Origin: an uncultured Clostridia bacterium
GTDB lineage: Bacteria > Bacillota > Clostridia > Lachnospirales > Lachnospiraceae
Length of the DNA stretch: 6,491 bases
NCBI GenBank assembly: GCA_947088195.1
Contig: CAMUFS010000177.1
Location: 1 to 6,491, forward strand
Reading direction: 5' to 3'
Shown here: positions 6,320-6,491 of the stretch, one piece after another
How positions within the stretch are numbered: position 1 is the stretch's first letter
Layout: each line of letters begins with the position of its first letter
Made by a program: the position numbers and the translations under genes
Notes under the pieces: model-generated
Told to the model about the DNA's origin: nothing
What the model saw: only the letters and a program-made list of their open reading frames with translations
Database searches by the model: none

Positions 6320-6348
6320 ATTGTAGAACATGGCATAGAAAAATACAA
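6320..6348 (-). promoter_or_regulatory. Candidate promoter of clpS-clpA
   Basis: Read on the minus strand, TTGTAT (6348-6343) and TACAAT (6325-6320) are separated by 17 nt. The -10 matches consensus at 5 of 6 bases but the -35 at only 3 of 6. The predicted start is near 6313, leaving a leader of about 80 nt to the ATG at 6234. I see no CtsR-type or CIRCE operator in this region. Confidence 0.45.
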
Positions 6349-6360
6349 TAGTGTTATTAT

Positions 6361-6393
6361 AAAAACCTGCTCTAATAGCTTATAACAGTTTTT
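6361..6393 (-). terminator. Weak terminator-like hairpin after the right-edge gene
   Basis: AAAAACCTG (6361-6369) can pair with CAGTTTTT (6386-6393) with one bulged base, around a 16-nt loop. On the minus strand the stem ends in TTTTT, about 40 nt after the TGA of the right-edge gene and before the clpS promoter. The stem is short and mostly A-T, so the call is tentative. Confidence 0.35.
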
Positions 6394-6433
6394 GTAAATA
6401 AGTGTATTTTGAATAAAGTATCGTTTTGTATCA

Positions 6434-6491
6434 TCATTTTTTAAAGGGGTCCGCAGCGCCAAGCCCAATATAACCTCCGTCACCGCGCTCT
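6434..6491 (-). CDS. C-terminal end of an unidentified minus-strand gene (partial)
   Basis: From the right edge inward, an open frame encodes ERGDGGYIGLGAADPFKK and stops at TGA (6436-6434). The evidence for a real gene is local: this short tract is clearly more G/C-rich than the A/T-rich spacer that starts right after the stop, the translated peptide looks protein-like, and a terminator-like hairpin follows. Only 18 residues are visible, and I do not recognise the family. It would lie about 200 bp upstream of clpS in the same direction. Confidence 0.45.
   Translation of the reverse strand, partial: ERGDGGYIGLGAADPFKK

Noticed and set aside
6155..6385. Plus-strand open frame of 76 codons over the clpS start and promoter
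   Set aside because: It is antisense to the ClpS NDD region, then runs through A/T-rich spacer; there is no convincing ribosome binding site.
1..6491. CRISPR arrays, insertion sequences, tRNA or rRNA genes, attachment sites, heat-shock operators (CIRCE/CtsR)
   Set aside because: I saw no regularly spaced repeats, transposase-like frames, cloverleaf-like sequences or recognisable CIRCE or CtsR sites when reading the window by eye.

Overview
The window looks like a chromosomal stretch of a low-to-moderate GC member of the Bacillota, most likely a gut Clostridia / Lachnospiraceae-type bacterium. The clues are strong AGGAGG-type ribosome binding sites, a TTG start codon, a short Clostridia-like lipoprotein, pectin-active glycosidase genes without signal peptides, and a clpS-clpA pair. 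The genus is inference; no rRNA or other phylogenetic marker is present.

Left part (1-2819, plus strand): the 3' end of one right-handed beta-helix protein, followed 20 bp later by a complete 868-residue beta-helix protein of the GH28 / polygalacturonase-like superfamily. The two look like neighbours in a carbohydrate-use operon for pectin-type oligosaccharides. The complete protein has no export signal. Its conserved signature differs from textbook GH28 (the GHG and RIK motifs are absent), and it ends in a putative-Ig (He_PIG-like) domain.

Middle (2820-3706): a 186-bp spacer with a good sigma-A promoter, then a single-gene unit for a 190-residue acidic lipoprotein with weak GerMN-like resemblance. 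It is followed by a perfect 17-bp inverted repeat with a T-run, which is a convincing terminator sitting between convergent genes. A second 8-bp hairpin lies beside the clpA stop.

Right part (3709-6491, minus strand): clpS and clpA in one operon, 18 bp apart. ClpS is the adaptor that brings N-degron substrates to the ClpA unfoldase, which feeds ClpP. clpA begins with TTG behind a near-perfect Shine-Dalgarno sequence. clpS most likely starts at an internal ATG (6234) rather than at the most upstream ATG. A candidate promoter lies at 6320-6348. At the right edge the last 18 codons of another minus-strand gene are visible, followed by a weak terminator-like hairpin.

I found no CRISPR array, mobile element, tRNA or rRNA, and no clear new multi-gene system. 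The most interesting items are the non-canonical GH28-like enzyme, the orphan lipoprotein, and a ClpA (not ClpC) type unfoldase with an acidic linker in a Gram-positive setting.
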